Below, in pieces: positions 1 to 11,955 of a stretch of 64,000 bases of DNA. Source of the stretch: Zonotrichia leucophrys gambelii (Eukaryota; Chordata; Aves; Passeriformes; Passerellidae); NCBI RefSeq assembly GCF_028769735.1, contig NC_088171.1:57071613-57135612 (forward strand), read 5' to 3'. Under the pieces are notes generated by a model. The model did no database searches and was not told where the DNA came from. It was given only the letters and a program-made list of their open reading frames with translations. A program made the position numbers and the translations under genes. Each line of letters opens with the position of its first letter. Positions within the stretch are counted from its first letter, which is position 1.

Positions 1-3000
1 TTGTGTTGGCGCATTTTTGGATTCATGCAAACAGCCTTGAAAGTGTTGCTGGGGAGAAAGGGAGCAGACAGATTCTGTTTATTTTAATATTCAGTGTAAG
101 GCTCACCATGTTATCTATTATCTGTGGTCACAATGAATAACGGGCTTTCATGGCAGCATCATCCATTTCTTGCATTGCGGAATGTTGGATTACAGTTCCA
201 CCAGAAGCAAAGGCCAAGAACCAGGTTTTAGATAATGAACAAATAGTTACAATCATTCACTTGAGATAAACCTTTTCTCTTGTTATCTATAAATCTCAGC
301 AGCAAGCCATCCTCTGCAGAGCAAACAGCTAAGAATAATTATTGTGAGGTGGGTCCATTTCCCTGGAATTCTGTTTTTTCTGTTCATGCTCCTTAAGAGC
401 ACTTGAGCACTTCCCCTCACTCCCACTGCACCATCTCTCTGTGTCCACTTCCTTAATTCCACATCATCCTTTGCCTGTATAGCAAAAAAAGCATTGTCAC
501 CCAGCTCCCTGAAGGACTCCTTGTCTTAAGACATCCCAGCTGTTCTCCCAGCAGTACTTCACCCCTTCCCAAGAAAGAAAGAAAGGAGCAAGTAGGGATG
601 GGGAATGGGGGATGTATTCAATACAGAAAAAGGAGTCTGCTGCTGATGCAACTGATTGCCGTCTGACTAAAAGGGAATGTAAGGAAGATGTGACTCACTG
701 TGTATTAATTGCAGGTATAGTAGCTCCTGAAATGGAGCTGTGTTCCAAGGAAGAGATATGATTGTTCTTCTGAGTCTATCTTAATTTGAGAAGCAACTGG
801 ACCACTGTCTTCAAAGACCTGCAGACTCTCATTTTCCAAGTGTCTCTTTCAGCATCTTTATAGTTTTGTCATCCCCACAGTTTTGTGGTCATCACTGTAA
901 CTGGGTGCTAATTAATCTTCGAAGTATGCGCTGTATAAGACAACTACCTTTTACTTGTCATGGACTTGTTGTCTGATGAATTGATTTTGTGCTTTCCAGC
1001 TCTTGTTTTGTGACATTGGTAATCATCCTGCCATAACCTCTTCCATGCCACTCACAACACTGTAGACTTTCACAACCCTGCTCATCTCTCTTTCCAAGGT
1101 GAAGGCCTGTCATATGTTTGGTCTCCTGATGCATGGAAGCTACATCCTAGCCCACTCTTGCCAACCTTATAATGAATCTTAATCACATTCCCTCCTTTTC
1201 TTGCTCTGCCAAGAAGAATATTTTGATGCATATTCATACACTAAATTTGGGGATAAAACACATAATTTTCCTTGGTGAAATGCACTTGTTGTAGCACAGG
1301 TTGATATGAAAAGTGCCTGTTGCTTTCATATAAGGAAGGCCGGGAAAACATTTGACTTCATGCAAACCTTCAAAGCCCACAAAACTACCTTAAATATCTT
1401 CACCGATTATTTAATTTCATTAGTACATGCAAGTATATTTGCACAATAAAGCCTTCTTTCAAGCCATTTGTTTAGATCTTTCCTTCCAACCTAAATGTAA
1501 CTTTTGTACTTCCTCACAATTAGAATTGACATTGGAAAATCAACTGGAAAATAGCAAAGTATCCAGAACGGGTGAATTGCTGTCTTAAAAACTAATTGTG
1601 AAATCAAATCTAGTTTTTCAAACCTTTGGGACTGGAGAAATGTATTTATTGGTGGCACTTGTCTTTCAAGAAATAGTTGTGTACTTCACTACAACACATG
1701 AAACTTTAATCTATTTAATATAAGAAACTGAATGAAGCACTTAAAAATTACTGGGAATTAGGAAGCTTGGGGCTGAGACAGCCAGCTGTGTGTCTAGCTT
1801 CAGGACCACAACACTGCCACTCCAGCTACACTAATTAGATTTGTTGAAATGTTGTTCAACACCATGCTACTGCAATAACACTGGTTCTGGGAGACAGACT
1901 AGAACTTTGGTGATGGTCTGCAGTTCCTTCATACATGTTCACGAGATAATGTGCAGCTAGCTAAATTTTCCTTGTGCAGCGCTGAATTTTGTGTGCAAAT
2001 ATCTGCATGCATATGTGTCTGCATTCCAAGTGTCTTCTGCAATTTAGGGCAATGTCCTTAATGTTGCATGTAGTAACTGGGTCACCCCTGAGTCAAAGGT
2101 TTGATTAATAACTGTTCATAGAAACGGAAAAGGTGTCAACAAAAGATAACATGCCTCTCACTGCATCATACTTTGAACTACTGCTTAGGGTGTCTTGCCT
2201 TCGAATTCTCTGCCTCATTCCGCTTTAAAACAATTTGATCTAGGCATTTTGCATTTTGTATGTCTGTACCACCTCCTGTATATTTGAGTAAAAAGATGAC
2301 TCCTACAGAAGCCCTCCAGTGGGTTTGTCTGTTGTGTTTAATTTCAAGCCCTTATGAAGAAAGGGAAAAATTACATTAACTTTGAATAAAGCAAATAGTG
2401 TTGGATTTTGTTTTGGTAGTGGATAACAGTTTGCTGAGATTTTTAGCTTTTCAATTCAGCAACCAAATGAAGGAATTAGTTATTTGCACAGCCCCAGGCA
2501 GAAGTAATTTCTAGAGTGCCTGGCATCACGCTTATCAGGCTCTCCTCATGTTTCCCGTACTTTTTGTTCTCAGAATATTGCATCTTGTTTTTTTCAGTGC
2601 AGAAAAATATATGAAATCTATCATTAATACAGTCCTTGTTTCTGTAACCATTCATACTGTCAGAATGCATCAGCAAATCACCCTGCGGCAAAAATTTCAC
2701 ATGGATCATGTGTGGATGCAAAACCATATTCTTGTCAAATGATGCAGCAGGGAAGTGATACTGGTTTTGCACAAAGTGCAAGGTATGTGGTGATACTTGG
2801 TCCTCTGCAAAAGCTAGCCAGTATGATCTTTGAAAAATATAGGTGGACTAATTTTAGCTAGCAGGGTGAGCCTGTACAATATTGCTACTATGTTCTATGT
2901 TACAGAACAGCTTAAAATTGTATCTATTCCATCATCAAATTACAGTCTTACACAGGAAATTCTATCTTCAAAAATCTATTTGTTCTTTACTAGGATCAGG

Positions 3001-4048
3001 CAAAAGAAGAAATAAGGAGTGTTGCAATTTCAGGCTGTCAGTTTGAACTACTGGACTTCAGGCCCACTTGTGCAGGATGACCATCAGTGTCTCTTAGCCA
3101 AATCAGAGATTAGAAATTGTCTTGGTGTCTGCTTCGTTTGCCCCATTTGGCTGCTTAGATCCTTACACAGAAAAGAAATACATGGCATGCCTGGTCCATC
3201 TTCTGCCTTTCTCAGGTAAAAAGAGATATAGAGGCACATTTTGGTCTCTCACAAAGCAATAATTGCCCAGAAGCTTTCTACTGACCAGCACCTGTTAGTC
3301 TCCAGTCCTGCAATAATCGTGCACATGTCTATCCTTCACAGAGCAAATAATAAAACTGAGGGCTACTCAGATTAAATAGATTAAGGCTTTAGCCTAAATC
3401 TGAAGTCATTTGGAGTTGCTTGTAACCTTCTGCAAGGAAAGGTATAGCAAAAAAATAAATGTGTTTTAATTTTACAGATCTGTTGCGCCTCTTGGTTTGC
3501 AGAATAAACATCTTATCTGAATCCAGCTAGTGCAAGAAGCTACACTGCTTGGCATACCACCATGACTCCTCTTATCTGACTTTGGCCAAGTAAAAGTGAG
3601 GCTTGTAGTCTAACCCTTTAACCTACAGGCAGTAATCCCTAATAGTAACAGGCATATCCAAGGGCAGTTCAACCTTTCTATCCTGAGCTCTTTGTTAAAA
3701 CAGAAGATGAGGTTTTTTCTTTGGGAGTGGTTACAAGAGGACACTGCAACTTAGGGCTGCACAGCTGTAGGATAACAGAGAGATGCACGTTGCTGCTAGA
3801 CTTGCAATTCCAAAGTGTAACATAAATAACAAAATGGGTAACATAGTATAAAAACACATATTTGTAAATCATAAAAAGTTCATATATTTTAGTTACCTTG
3901 TAATTTTATTACACTAGCTCCATGCCTTTATTTTACAAAATGAAACTTAAGGAAAGTCTATAAAAACATTTTAAAAAACAACTTATAAGAACAGGCTAGG
4001 TCATTACTATAACTATTCATCCCTTGAAAATTTTCTGATGTTAGTAAA
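1..4048. other. Upstream intronic sequence, no gene seen
   Basis: This AT-rich stretch precedes the first recognisable ADCY1 exon. I see no splice-flanked coding segment, no recognisable protein and no clear repeat. The short open frames here (60-100 codons, some overlapping on both strands) show no known motif and look like chance. By gene order it is most likely part of an early ADCY1 intron. This is an inference, because exon 1 was not seen. Confidence 0.5.
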
Positions 4049-4637
4049 TGTTGTGGTTTAATCCCAAGCACAGCTAAGCAGCACATAGCTCTTTCCTCCT
4101 TCTCTCTCTCCATGGTCCGATGGGAGAACGAATAGAAAGAACAAGGGTGAGAAAGTTCATGGATTGACATAAAGACACTTTAATAACTAAAGCAAAAGCT
4201 ATGCATGCAAGCAAAACAAAACAAGAAATTAAGTCACTGCTTCCCATTGGCAGATTGGTGTTCAACCATTCTTGGGAAAGCAGAGTTTCGTCAAATGTAA
4301 TGGTCACTAGAGAAGACAAATTCCATGACTATGAATATCATCCTCCTTCCTCTTTTTTTCCAACAGTTTATATGCTGAGCATGACACCATATGTTATGGA
4401 AAATCCCTTTGGTTAGTTGGGATCAGGTGTCCTGGCTCTGTCCCCGCCCAGATTCTTGTGCACATGAAGCCTCCTCACTGGCAGGATGATATGAGAGGCA
4501 GAAAATCCCTTGGCTCTGAGTAAACTTTGATCAGCAATAACTGAAACATCCCTGTGTTATCAATGCTATTTTCAGCACAAATCCAAAACATAGCACCCTA
4601 CTAGCCACTGTGAAGAAAATTAACTCTATTATTCTGT
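4049..4637 (-). mobile_element. Old solo LTR, avian ERV (probably ERVL class)
   Basis: Read on the minus strand, this block has LTR organisation. The strand starts near 4637, has a TATA box (tatataaac-like; tttatat on the plus strand near 4368), an attaaa poly(A) signal (tttaat on the plus strand near 4181), and ends with the ...taaaccacaaca-type terminus at 4049. From memory it matches a widespread avian LTR family whose ends read tgttgtggttta on the opposite strand. The distal end at about 4625-4637 is degraded and the terminal bases are missing or diverged. The motif gtaaa occurs on both sides (4044-4048 and 4638-4642), which could be a 5-bp target duplication, but the degraded end makes this uncertain. 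There is no internal retroviral sequence beside it, so I call it a solo LTR. The short open frames over it are not genes. Confidence 0.8.
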
Positions 4638-4716
4638 GTAAATAGAAAGCAAATTAAATATGTAAATTAAATTGGTTATTAGCCATTCCATTTTTTGTCA
4701 CAAGATATCAGTGGCA

Positions 4717-5250
4717 TCCTGGCCTGTATCAGCAATAGTGTGGCCAGCACGACCGGGGAAGTGATTGTCCCCAGGTACTGGGCACATTTTGAATCCTGTG
4801 TTCAGTTTTGGGCTTCTCACTACAAGAAAGGCATTGAGGGGCTGGAGCGTGTCCAGAGAAGGGCAGTTAAGCTGGGGAAGGGTCTGGAGAGTAAGTCCTG
4901 TGAGGAGGTGTTGAGAGAGGATTGTATTGATCTCTACAACTGCATGAAAGGAGGTTGTAGCCAGGTGGGGGTCAGTCTGTTCTCCCAGGTAACAAGTGAC
5001 AAGAGGACATGGCCTCAAACTCTACCAAGGGAGGTTCAGGTTGGACCTTAGAAAGAATTTCTTCATGGAAAGGACTGTCAAGCATAGTTATGGGCTGCCC
5101 AGGGAGGTGATGGAGTCTCCATCATTGGATGTGTTCAAACAAACCAACTGTACGTGGCACTCAGTGCCATGGTCTTGTTGACAAGGGAGTGTCTGGCCAG
5201 AGGTTGGACTTGGTGATCTCAGAGACCTTTTCCAATCTAGATGATTTTGC
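4717..5250 (+). mobile_element. CR1 LINE, 3'-terminal fragment
   Basis: This is a 5'-truncated CR1 retrotransposon in plus orientation. It contains the characteristic CR1 tail: a segment resembling 'actacaagaaaggcattgag' followed by gtccagagaagggcag, an exposed cccaggtaacaagtgac block, and the ending aggttggacttggtgatctc...ccttttccaatctagatgatt. The open frame at 4695-5051 and the one at 4996-5181 are relics of the C-terminal part of CR1 ORF2. The latter retains the [19 protein letters not shown] ending typical of CR1 polyproteins. The reading frame is broken in at least two places, so the copy is dead. Confidence 0.93.
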
Positions 5251-7309
5251 AATAATTTGATAACTTAAAAATTGGTAGTTATATAATTCTAAACCTGTTA
5301 ATACTTTGGTTGTTAGGAATTTTGGAATAAATAATGAAAAATTTATAATATGTTCTCTTTCAAGCAACTGTCAATCAAATATGCTAGTGTTTGACTCTGA
5401 ATTTTTCAGTTTATTTTTCCTACTTGCATTGTGTAGCTTCAATTAGAGAGACAAAGGAGGAAGGGTGAACAGGCTCACACAAACCTGTCCTTAATAGATG
5501 ACTAAAGACACACAACCATGCAGTCTTAAGCAGATAACAGTTTTCAGCAGATAGCATCATGGATGACAGTTGCCAAGGCAAATAATCATAATTAGGCACA
5601 CTGGCTATAGTGCATCAGATTCTGAAGTTCAACCGTAAGACAAATAATTCAAAAGAGTTCTTAGAGTTGATTTCTAAATTTAGAGTAATATCCATGACAG
5701 AAGTGTGGTATGAACACTAATACAATATTGTTATGCATTTTAGTAGGATGCCACAGTATGAAGTAAGGCAACCTCAATAGTGAATACTGATTTTCTTCCT
5801 TCAGCAGCAGGAATTCATAGATAACTTTAAAATGTCATTAGAAAAGTTCTCTTGCATGTATTTTTATTGTTGTTCACTTCTAGAACAGTCTTGACTGTAA
5901 TAAATAAGTTATCTAACATGTTACACAAATCTGACACTTTTCCTGTGTCAGTCTTCAAACACAGGGTGGTTCCACCATAGACCATAAACTGTTTTGTTAC
6001 CTAGGTGTTTCATGTCACAGCAGCTGGCACCACCACATGTGCAGTTTGCCAAATTATATGTTACCACTTGAGCACAGATTATCTCCTTGAATAGAATACT
6101 AAGCTGGGCACTTTACTTTCATTCCAATATATGAAAAAGTATATGCTGCTGGCACACGTATTCTTATGAATTTTTTTTTCCTGTTTCCTTTGGCCAATTG
6201 TTTATGGAGGAAAAGAGCTAGATTACACTCCATTAACTGGCAAAAGAAATGCATTCTAAGGTAGTATTTTTCTCAGGTTTGCCATACTAAATGAACTTCT
6301 GTCTTTCATGTGATCTAAATTCTTTCCAAGGATTCTGTTCCCCATTACCTCTTCAATACAAACTTATTTTATTTGGAGTTTAGCTCCCCTTCATTCACAT
6401 TTGATTGGGAATTTCCTAGTTTGACAAGGAAAAATGAATTAAATCTGAGTCACACTTGCTATTTTAAGTATGTGAATACATTCTTTGCTTCCTTAGCATA
6501 TTACTGATTGGTCCTTGTTCTTCTACTCTGGAAGGCAATAAGATTTTCTCCTATGGGTTAGTCTTGCTTCCTTGCTCTGTAGAAAGACAAAATGAAGCAA
6601 AGGACAAAAGCTTTTAGGTTTTTCTAATCTAAATTAGAAAAACGTCTAGATTTTTCAAAGCAAACCGTATTTATATCTTAGTCTTTGGAGATTCAGACAT
6701 CCATTCCATTTTATTGTTTAATGTTATGATTTTCTTTCCTATTGCTATAGTAAAGGCATTTACAGTCTTTGAAAAAGGAAATGCTAACTGCTTGCCATGA
6801 AATAGATATTTCTTAGGTTCTGAAATTACTTTTATTTACTTCAGGTTCCTGGGGTTTTTCATTCCTTAGTTTGCTTACACCCCGCTAGTGGGCTCAGTAT
6901 CTACCAGTAGCAATCAAAAAGCTTATCTCACCTGAAGATTTCATGCTTTTTCTGCCACCAGCAGAGATCTGTACTAAAAAAGAGCGCGTGCTGATAACGA
7001 GTCGCTGCCGCAACTCTAAATGAAAGTGTGATGCTGTATTAGACAGTAGCAGTTGTGTGAACCATTGGTACTAGCACAGCACTGTGTCCTCAAAGTTCCA
7101 TTAATTCTGGACTCTCAGCTACAGATTGTGTTGGCTCCAGCAAGAGCAGAAGACTGAAGTGTTAGTAGTCTTCCTCTTGCTGCTTCCCTATGTTGGCTCC
7201 ATTTCTCAACCAGGTGCCAGAGGAGACCAGAGAGATTTGCCACATATCTATGTAGAGTTGGTGGAGATATGTTGGTTTTGGAGGAGCGTGGGGAAGGAGA
7301 ATGTCATGA
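5251..7309. other. Intronic sequence, no gene seen
   Basis: No coding exon, RNA gene or recognisable repeat was found. A short perfect inverted repeat with 11-nt arms (gtttttctaat, then attagaaaaac after four bases) lies at about 6619-6644. The open frame at 7126-7326 has no recognisable domain and runs into the LTR that follows. Confidence 0.45.
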
Positions 7310-7315
7310 CTCATG
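7310..7315. repeat. Left target-site duplication of solo LTR
   Basis: The hexamer ctcatg stands immediately left of the LTR that begins tgttgca at 7316, and is repeated exactly at 7690-7695 just after its tgcaaca end. A 6-bp duplication is typical of integration by alpha/beta-type (ERVK-like) retroviruses. Confidence 0.9.
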
Positions 7316-7689
7316 TGTTGCAGTAGAAACCCACAAGTCATCCACAACAGCCAATCTTTATTCTTCACAGCTCATATTTATATAGTTCGCTAAAGGCATT
7401 GTGTTTAACTCTAATTGGTTATTTACTTATGGCAATTCAGTTCATTGGTTAGTAGTTGCTAGTGTATGTGTCTGTCAAAGCTTTTCTCTTTATTGATGTT
7501 TACATTCTTTTTTCGAGGGTACAGAATCATTGCCACAGTTAGAAGACTATTTTTACAGGTGCATATTGCTTTCTCACGGGAAAGTTAGGCTATCTATTAG
7601 CTGTACTTAGCTTAAGTAGAAGGCCTGAGCCATGATTTTACAAGGGTAACCAAGGTTCTTATTTTATAAGGCGTTACCTATATGCAACA
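7316..7689 (-). mobile_element. Solo LTR, ERVK-like, 374 bp, antisense to ADCY1
   Basis: The element starts tgttgca and ends tgcaaca, a perfect 7-bp terminal inverted repeat with canonical TG...CA ends, and is flanked by an exact 6-bp duplication (ctcatg). On the minus strand it carries a TATA-like box (actatataaat, about 7377-7388) and then an aataaa poly(A) signal (tttatt on the plus strand at 7357-7362) about 20-30 bases downstream. This order (U3-TATA-R-poly(A)-U5) fixes the minus orientation. No gag, pol or env sequence lies beside it, so the provirus has probably been lost by LTR-LTR recombination. The intact ends and exact duplication suggest a fairly recent insertion. The family name is not known to me. 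Confidence 0.9.
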
Positions 7690-7695
7690 CTCATG
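7690..7695. repeat. Right target-site duplication of solo LTR
   Basis: Exact second copy of ctcatg, directly after the CA end of the LTR. Confidence 0.9.
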
Positions 7696-9419
7696 AGATG
7701 GAGGAAAATCAGAGAATGGCACAGTCCCAGAACCAACTTGAGCTGTAACATGTAGTGTGTTCTTCAAGAAAAATTCCACTAGTTGAGGGTTGGAGCCTTA
7801 ACGAGGGCAGAAGAGGGGGATGTGTCCATCTTGCCGAAGGTTAAGCTCTGTGACATTCCCTTCCTGTGGAATACATCCTTGCCTAATCAAGATTTTCAGT
7901 GTTACATTGGTGGAACAAACCAGACATGGCTGTGGAATGGAAAGATGTGCTGTTGTAACTGTAGATGAAACTTAGTACACCATGAGTAAGCTAGTCAAAA
8001 TTTGTCTACTCTTCCATTTACCTTGGAAGGGGTAGCATTGGTAAAGCTGATGCTGCTTTGTGAGTCCCTCTGCCTAAATTTTGGAAGAAGAAATACAATG
8101 ACAGGATTGTCCCAGTCCTGTTCATGATGGAACACAGGACAGTGTGTGGCACTTAAGCCTCTACAAAATCTGAGCTCACAGATGACCCATCTGCAGGCCA
8201 GTTTAGGAATTGCAATTAGGGCTTCTGTGTTCCCTCTAATCATGGCATAAGCAGATGATTGGTACTCTTTCTGATAATTTTTAAGACCTCTCTTTATTTT
8301 AATCAGAAAATATTTTCAATAATAAATTATAATTTATAATTAATAAAGAATAATAAATAATGATTTTTGAATTTATGCTTTAAGTGTGCCTTTTTTGTTT
8401 TTAACATATATACTCAAACTACCTTTGCATACAGTCAAGTGCTACCATGAAGCGATCTTTTCACTGGATGATGAAAACGAGTCTTCCTGACTCTGCAGGA
8501 CAGGGGGAAAAATGTTTTCTTTCCACACAGGAAGATTTAGAAAATTATGTTCAGTGGCTCTTCTGTGCCACAGAAAGTTTCATCTTCATTGATATACCCT
8601 AAAGAACCTACTTATTAAAATCCTACTGAAGCATGATTGAAACAAAGATATTTGTTAAGGTAACAGTGCTGGAGTTGAGAAATGTCCCTGGCAATGTATT
8701 GCAGAAACACTTTTCCTTCTTTCCTGCCAAGCATAAGGAAGCTTTCAAGTTATGCCTTAACTATAAAGGTGCTATTTTGTTCCTCTCTCTCAAATTCACT
8801 TCCAGCAGGAAGATTTCTATTAACTGAAATGAGAATAAACTTTGTCCCATAAAGTTTCTATAATAGTTTTGTGGACCTATTGGATATTGCCAGTGACTTT
8901 TCAGAGGGAGTAAATGTTAATGATAAAAGGTGAAAGTAAAAAGACTAGCAGTAGTTTGGATACTGCGTGATTTATTCATTGCCAGTTTGTATCTGGTATA
9001 AACTGTTAGCTATCCTTTCTGATGATTAATCTTTATTAATGTATTTCTAAAGCACTCTGATTTAATAGATATGAGGATAACTAGGAAGACAGCTTGTGCT
9101 TTTTATGTTTTCAGTTTTCTTGTTTATTCTCATAACCTTTCTAAGCTCTTCTTCCTTCCTATTTGAACAAGATTTGTGGAGCTGATCTCAACTTTGCCTA
9201 CTGTGAATCTTCTCATCCTTTCAGGAATCACGCTTGCCTTTTTAGGATAGTGTCATATACATATTCTTTGATCAGCGAGTACCTGGGGTTTCTTTACATG
9301 CAGAGGTTTCCAACTCATTGTTACTGTCCAGTTTTAAAATTATTATAAATTCTTCTGCCTGAATTAAGGTACAAACAAATGTCAAAGTAAATAGTATGGA
9401 TTTTATTTGATAGCAAATA
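7696..9419. other. Intronic sequence, no gene seen
   Basis: I found no supported exon. The segment at about 7760-8250 is somewhat less AT-rich than its surroundings and has small open frames on both strands (7783-7968 plus, 7995-8243 minus) without a recognisable domain; it may be an old unrecognised repeat. About 8310-8365 is a very AT-rich run of taata/ataaa units. Confidence 0.4.
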
Positions 9420-9518
9420 TGAGAAAGAGAGACACAGAGAGAGAGAGAGAGAGAAAGGAAGACAAAGAAATAGAAAAGAGGTGGAGGGGACAGAAAGAAT
9501 AACAGAGACAGAAAAAAG
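9420..9518 (+). repeat. Purine-rich (GA)n low-complexity tract
   Basis: About 100 bases of almost pure A/G on the plus strand, with a core of agagagagagagagagaga near 9435-9453. The complementary pyrimidine strand opens three overlapping frames rich in Ser, Leu and Phe (9272-9732, minus), which are artefacts of this composition. Confidence 0.9.
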
Positions 9519-9539
9519 TAAATACAACCACTCTCTGGA

Positions 9540-10830
9540 TCCCACCATCGTCCCATTGATCCTCTCTAGTTGTTCTTCTTGGTGGTGAAGGTCCCTCTGA
9601 AAAGCATAGAATCCAATGAATGAAGATATACTCAGACCAGGTGGTAATGCCCAGGTGCCTCCCCTCTGTGGGGGGCAGCTTGATGCAGTCTCTTGCAGCA
9701 GACTCTGGATATGTTGCATCACTTTGCATCACGTACAGTACTGTGGTGCAAGGTCTCAGGAATAAGTCTGGGGAGCACCTTGAGGGGGTCTTTGATGGAT
9801 TGTGACACCCTTCAGTTGCCTCTTATGTGAGTGTCTTGTGGACGTGGCCTGTGGGGTTGGAGGTTTCACAGCTGGGCCGATTTGTATAAGGGAGGATGGG
9901 TATTCAGTGCCTTTGGAGCAGAGGTTATGCCACACACCTCTTCCTTCACCTTCAGTGGCAGGAGGAATCTGTAAACCTCTGTGGGCTGTGGTGTCCCCCA
10001 CCCCAAACTCAAAAAGAGAAATGATTCTCAGTGAAGCTGCTGTGGATTGTGGATTCATTCTTCTCCCTCAGCCTGAGATGACTGAGCATTAGTGCCCCCT
10101 TTACCTTATCTGGACAGCTTAACTCACAGTCCAAAGTTCCAGTCAGGTATCTTTAAGGAGGGGTGGGCTTCTGTGGTTCTAGCTTCTTTATACAGTTTTT
10201 TCTATAATAGGGAAAAAGCCTTCATAGCAATATTTTTATTAACCACTTCAATCCCTTACACTTATTTAGCTTGCATTTTTGTGGATGGTACCTACAAAGT
10301 ACAATGTGCTACCAAGTTTTCCTCATTCTTGTCATGCTACTTCTTGAATGCTGTCTTGTGGACTTTGTACATTTTAGCAGTTTTATGGTTTCCTTGTGAC
10401 CACTCTCCTTCCCAATGTTTCTGCAGCCCATTGCCTTTCATTTTAGCTAGGACTTCATGTTTTTCTTTCTTTCCCAAGGCCTTACCATCTCCGTTGTGAC
10501 TAACAATGTTCCATGTGGAAACTACCAATGCCTCATTAAACACTATCGTTCTGATGAATCCTTGCTTTCCTTTATTTAAACAAAAATAATCACTTAACCA
10601 TAGAAAGATGTCAAGCTGATCTGGTATAGGTGTATTCAGACTGAATGCATCGTGCAGTTCATACAGAGTGTATTGGTCATCTGCCATAACTGTGTTGTTA
10701 ACCATTCTCCTATTATTCAAAATCTGTGCATTAGGTATCTGGTCTTTTAGGGATGGTCCTTTATGATTACAGTTGTAGCAATGACTTGCTGATAAATAGG
10801 ATTTTCCAAGAAATCTCGGGACTGTTCTGA
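9540..10830. other. Unassigned GC-richer block, possible old ERV-derived sequence
   Basis: This block is richer in G and C than its flanks and is open in several overlapping frames on both strands (9756-10058 minus, 9802-10092 plus, 10092-10499 plus, 10337-10720 minus). None has a protein domain I can name with confidence. The minus-strand frame, extended upstream of its first Met to about 10790, contains CYNCNHKGP, which recalls the beginning of a retroviral nucleocapsid zinc knuckle. The expected His and last Cys are not there, so this may be chance. An LTR, a primer-binding site and a polymerase were not seen. The best reading is a decayed repeat of unknown family. Confidence 0.3.
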
Positions 10831-10835
10831 AACAT

Positions 10836-10849
10836 TGCCACCTTGTGGC
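10836..10849 (-). promoter_or_regulatory. CTCF-like binding motif
   Basis: The minus strand reads GCCACAAGGTGGCA, which matches the core of the vertebrate CTCF consensus (CCACNAGGTGGCAG-like) at nearly every position. It sits just beyond the unassigned GC-richer block, in an otherwise AT-rich intron. This is a motif match only; occupancy cannot be seen from sequence. Confidence 0.35.
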
Positions 10850-11955
10850 GTCTGGAAGCTCACCGACTTTAACAGTGCTACTTCATGTACTTAGATGGAA
10901 GAAAGGGCATAGCCTAGCTGAATTTCCAATAATTCACTAATGAAATCTGTTGACTTTGTTTTCCAACTTACAAAAATATAAATGAATCCTAATAGTCATA
11001 CACAAAATCATTCTTCCATGCGTTGCATTAAGCTTCTTTTCACTCTCCTTTTTTATTTTGTTTTTCCTTAGAGTGAATTAAAATGGCTCTGAAGTGTAAT
11101 GTACAGGTGACAGAGATTGTGAACCCACTAAGATGTAGCTTTTAAAATTATACAAAATTGAGCATGGTACCATGGTCATATTAGATAGCAGGGGTAATAT
11201 TTAGGATGTATTTTGGAGTTCCTGCTGACTAACTAGAAACTGAATCTCAAAATTATATAGATGAGTTGACTCTGAAACAGTCTCATTAATATTTTACATG
11301 CATGTCTGATGCTTGTCTTCTCTAGGGAGAAAAGTTTGTGTTAAAATATGATGGCACTTGCCTCTGAAGTATAGCAATAACAAAAGAAGATCTGTGATAG
11401 ACTGCAAAAATTGTTGGGTTAGATTTTATGTTCCATATTGTAAAGGAATTTTGTAGAGTAGATGATCAAAATCTCCTTCTTTTTTGAGGTCCTTTTCCTA
11501 TTTGTCATCATTGTTGGGCTGTTACTATAGAAAACAAAAATATTCGTGTTTTATCAGCCAAGAAACAAATATGCAAACCTGGTTTTGTCACGTTAATTTT
11601 TTTTACTTTCTTCATTCCTAAAGTTGCTATGAAAATGCAAAAAAAAAGGTAACATGGCATGGGCATGAAGACTATCCTGAATAATATGGTTCAGTGCTAG
11701 GGAGGGTAAAAAAGGACCAGGATCTGGAGTGCCATGCAGACTTATTGCTTTCCCCAGCACGAAACTGGTAACCTCCAAGTCCCATTTAGAGCAAGTTCCA
11801 CAAGACAGAGCTCTCTGCCATCCAGGTGTGGGGCTCAGACTCCCTGACAAGTGAAGGCAGTGCCAGCTTGCTGGCTGGAAGGAGCAGTTCAGGAGGAATT
11901 TAATGAAGCTGGCTGAAAGAGATGGAGCTCTATGCATTACAGCCCTGCTCTCATG
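10850..11955. other. Intronic sequence, no gene seen
   Basis: AT-rich sequence with no exon, repeat or RNA gene that I can support. The 162-codon minus-strand open frame at 11593-12081 runs straight through the hairpin that follows and has no known domain. Confidence 0.4.

Noticed and set aside
9272..9732. Three overlapping minus-strand frames rich in Leu/Ser/Phe, looking like a membrane segment
   Set aside because: They are the translation of the pyrimidine side of a (GA)n tract.
10620..10800. Retroviral zinc knuckle on the minus strand
   Set aside because: Only the first two Cys and a Gly fit; the His and final Cys are absent and no neighbouring viral domain was found, so I kept it only as a weak hint for an unassigned block.
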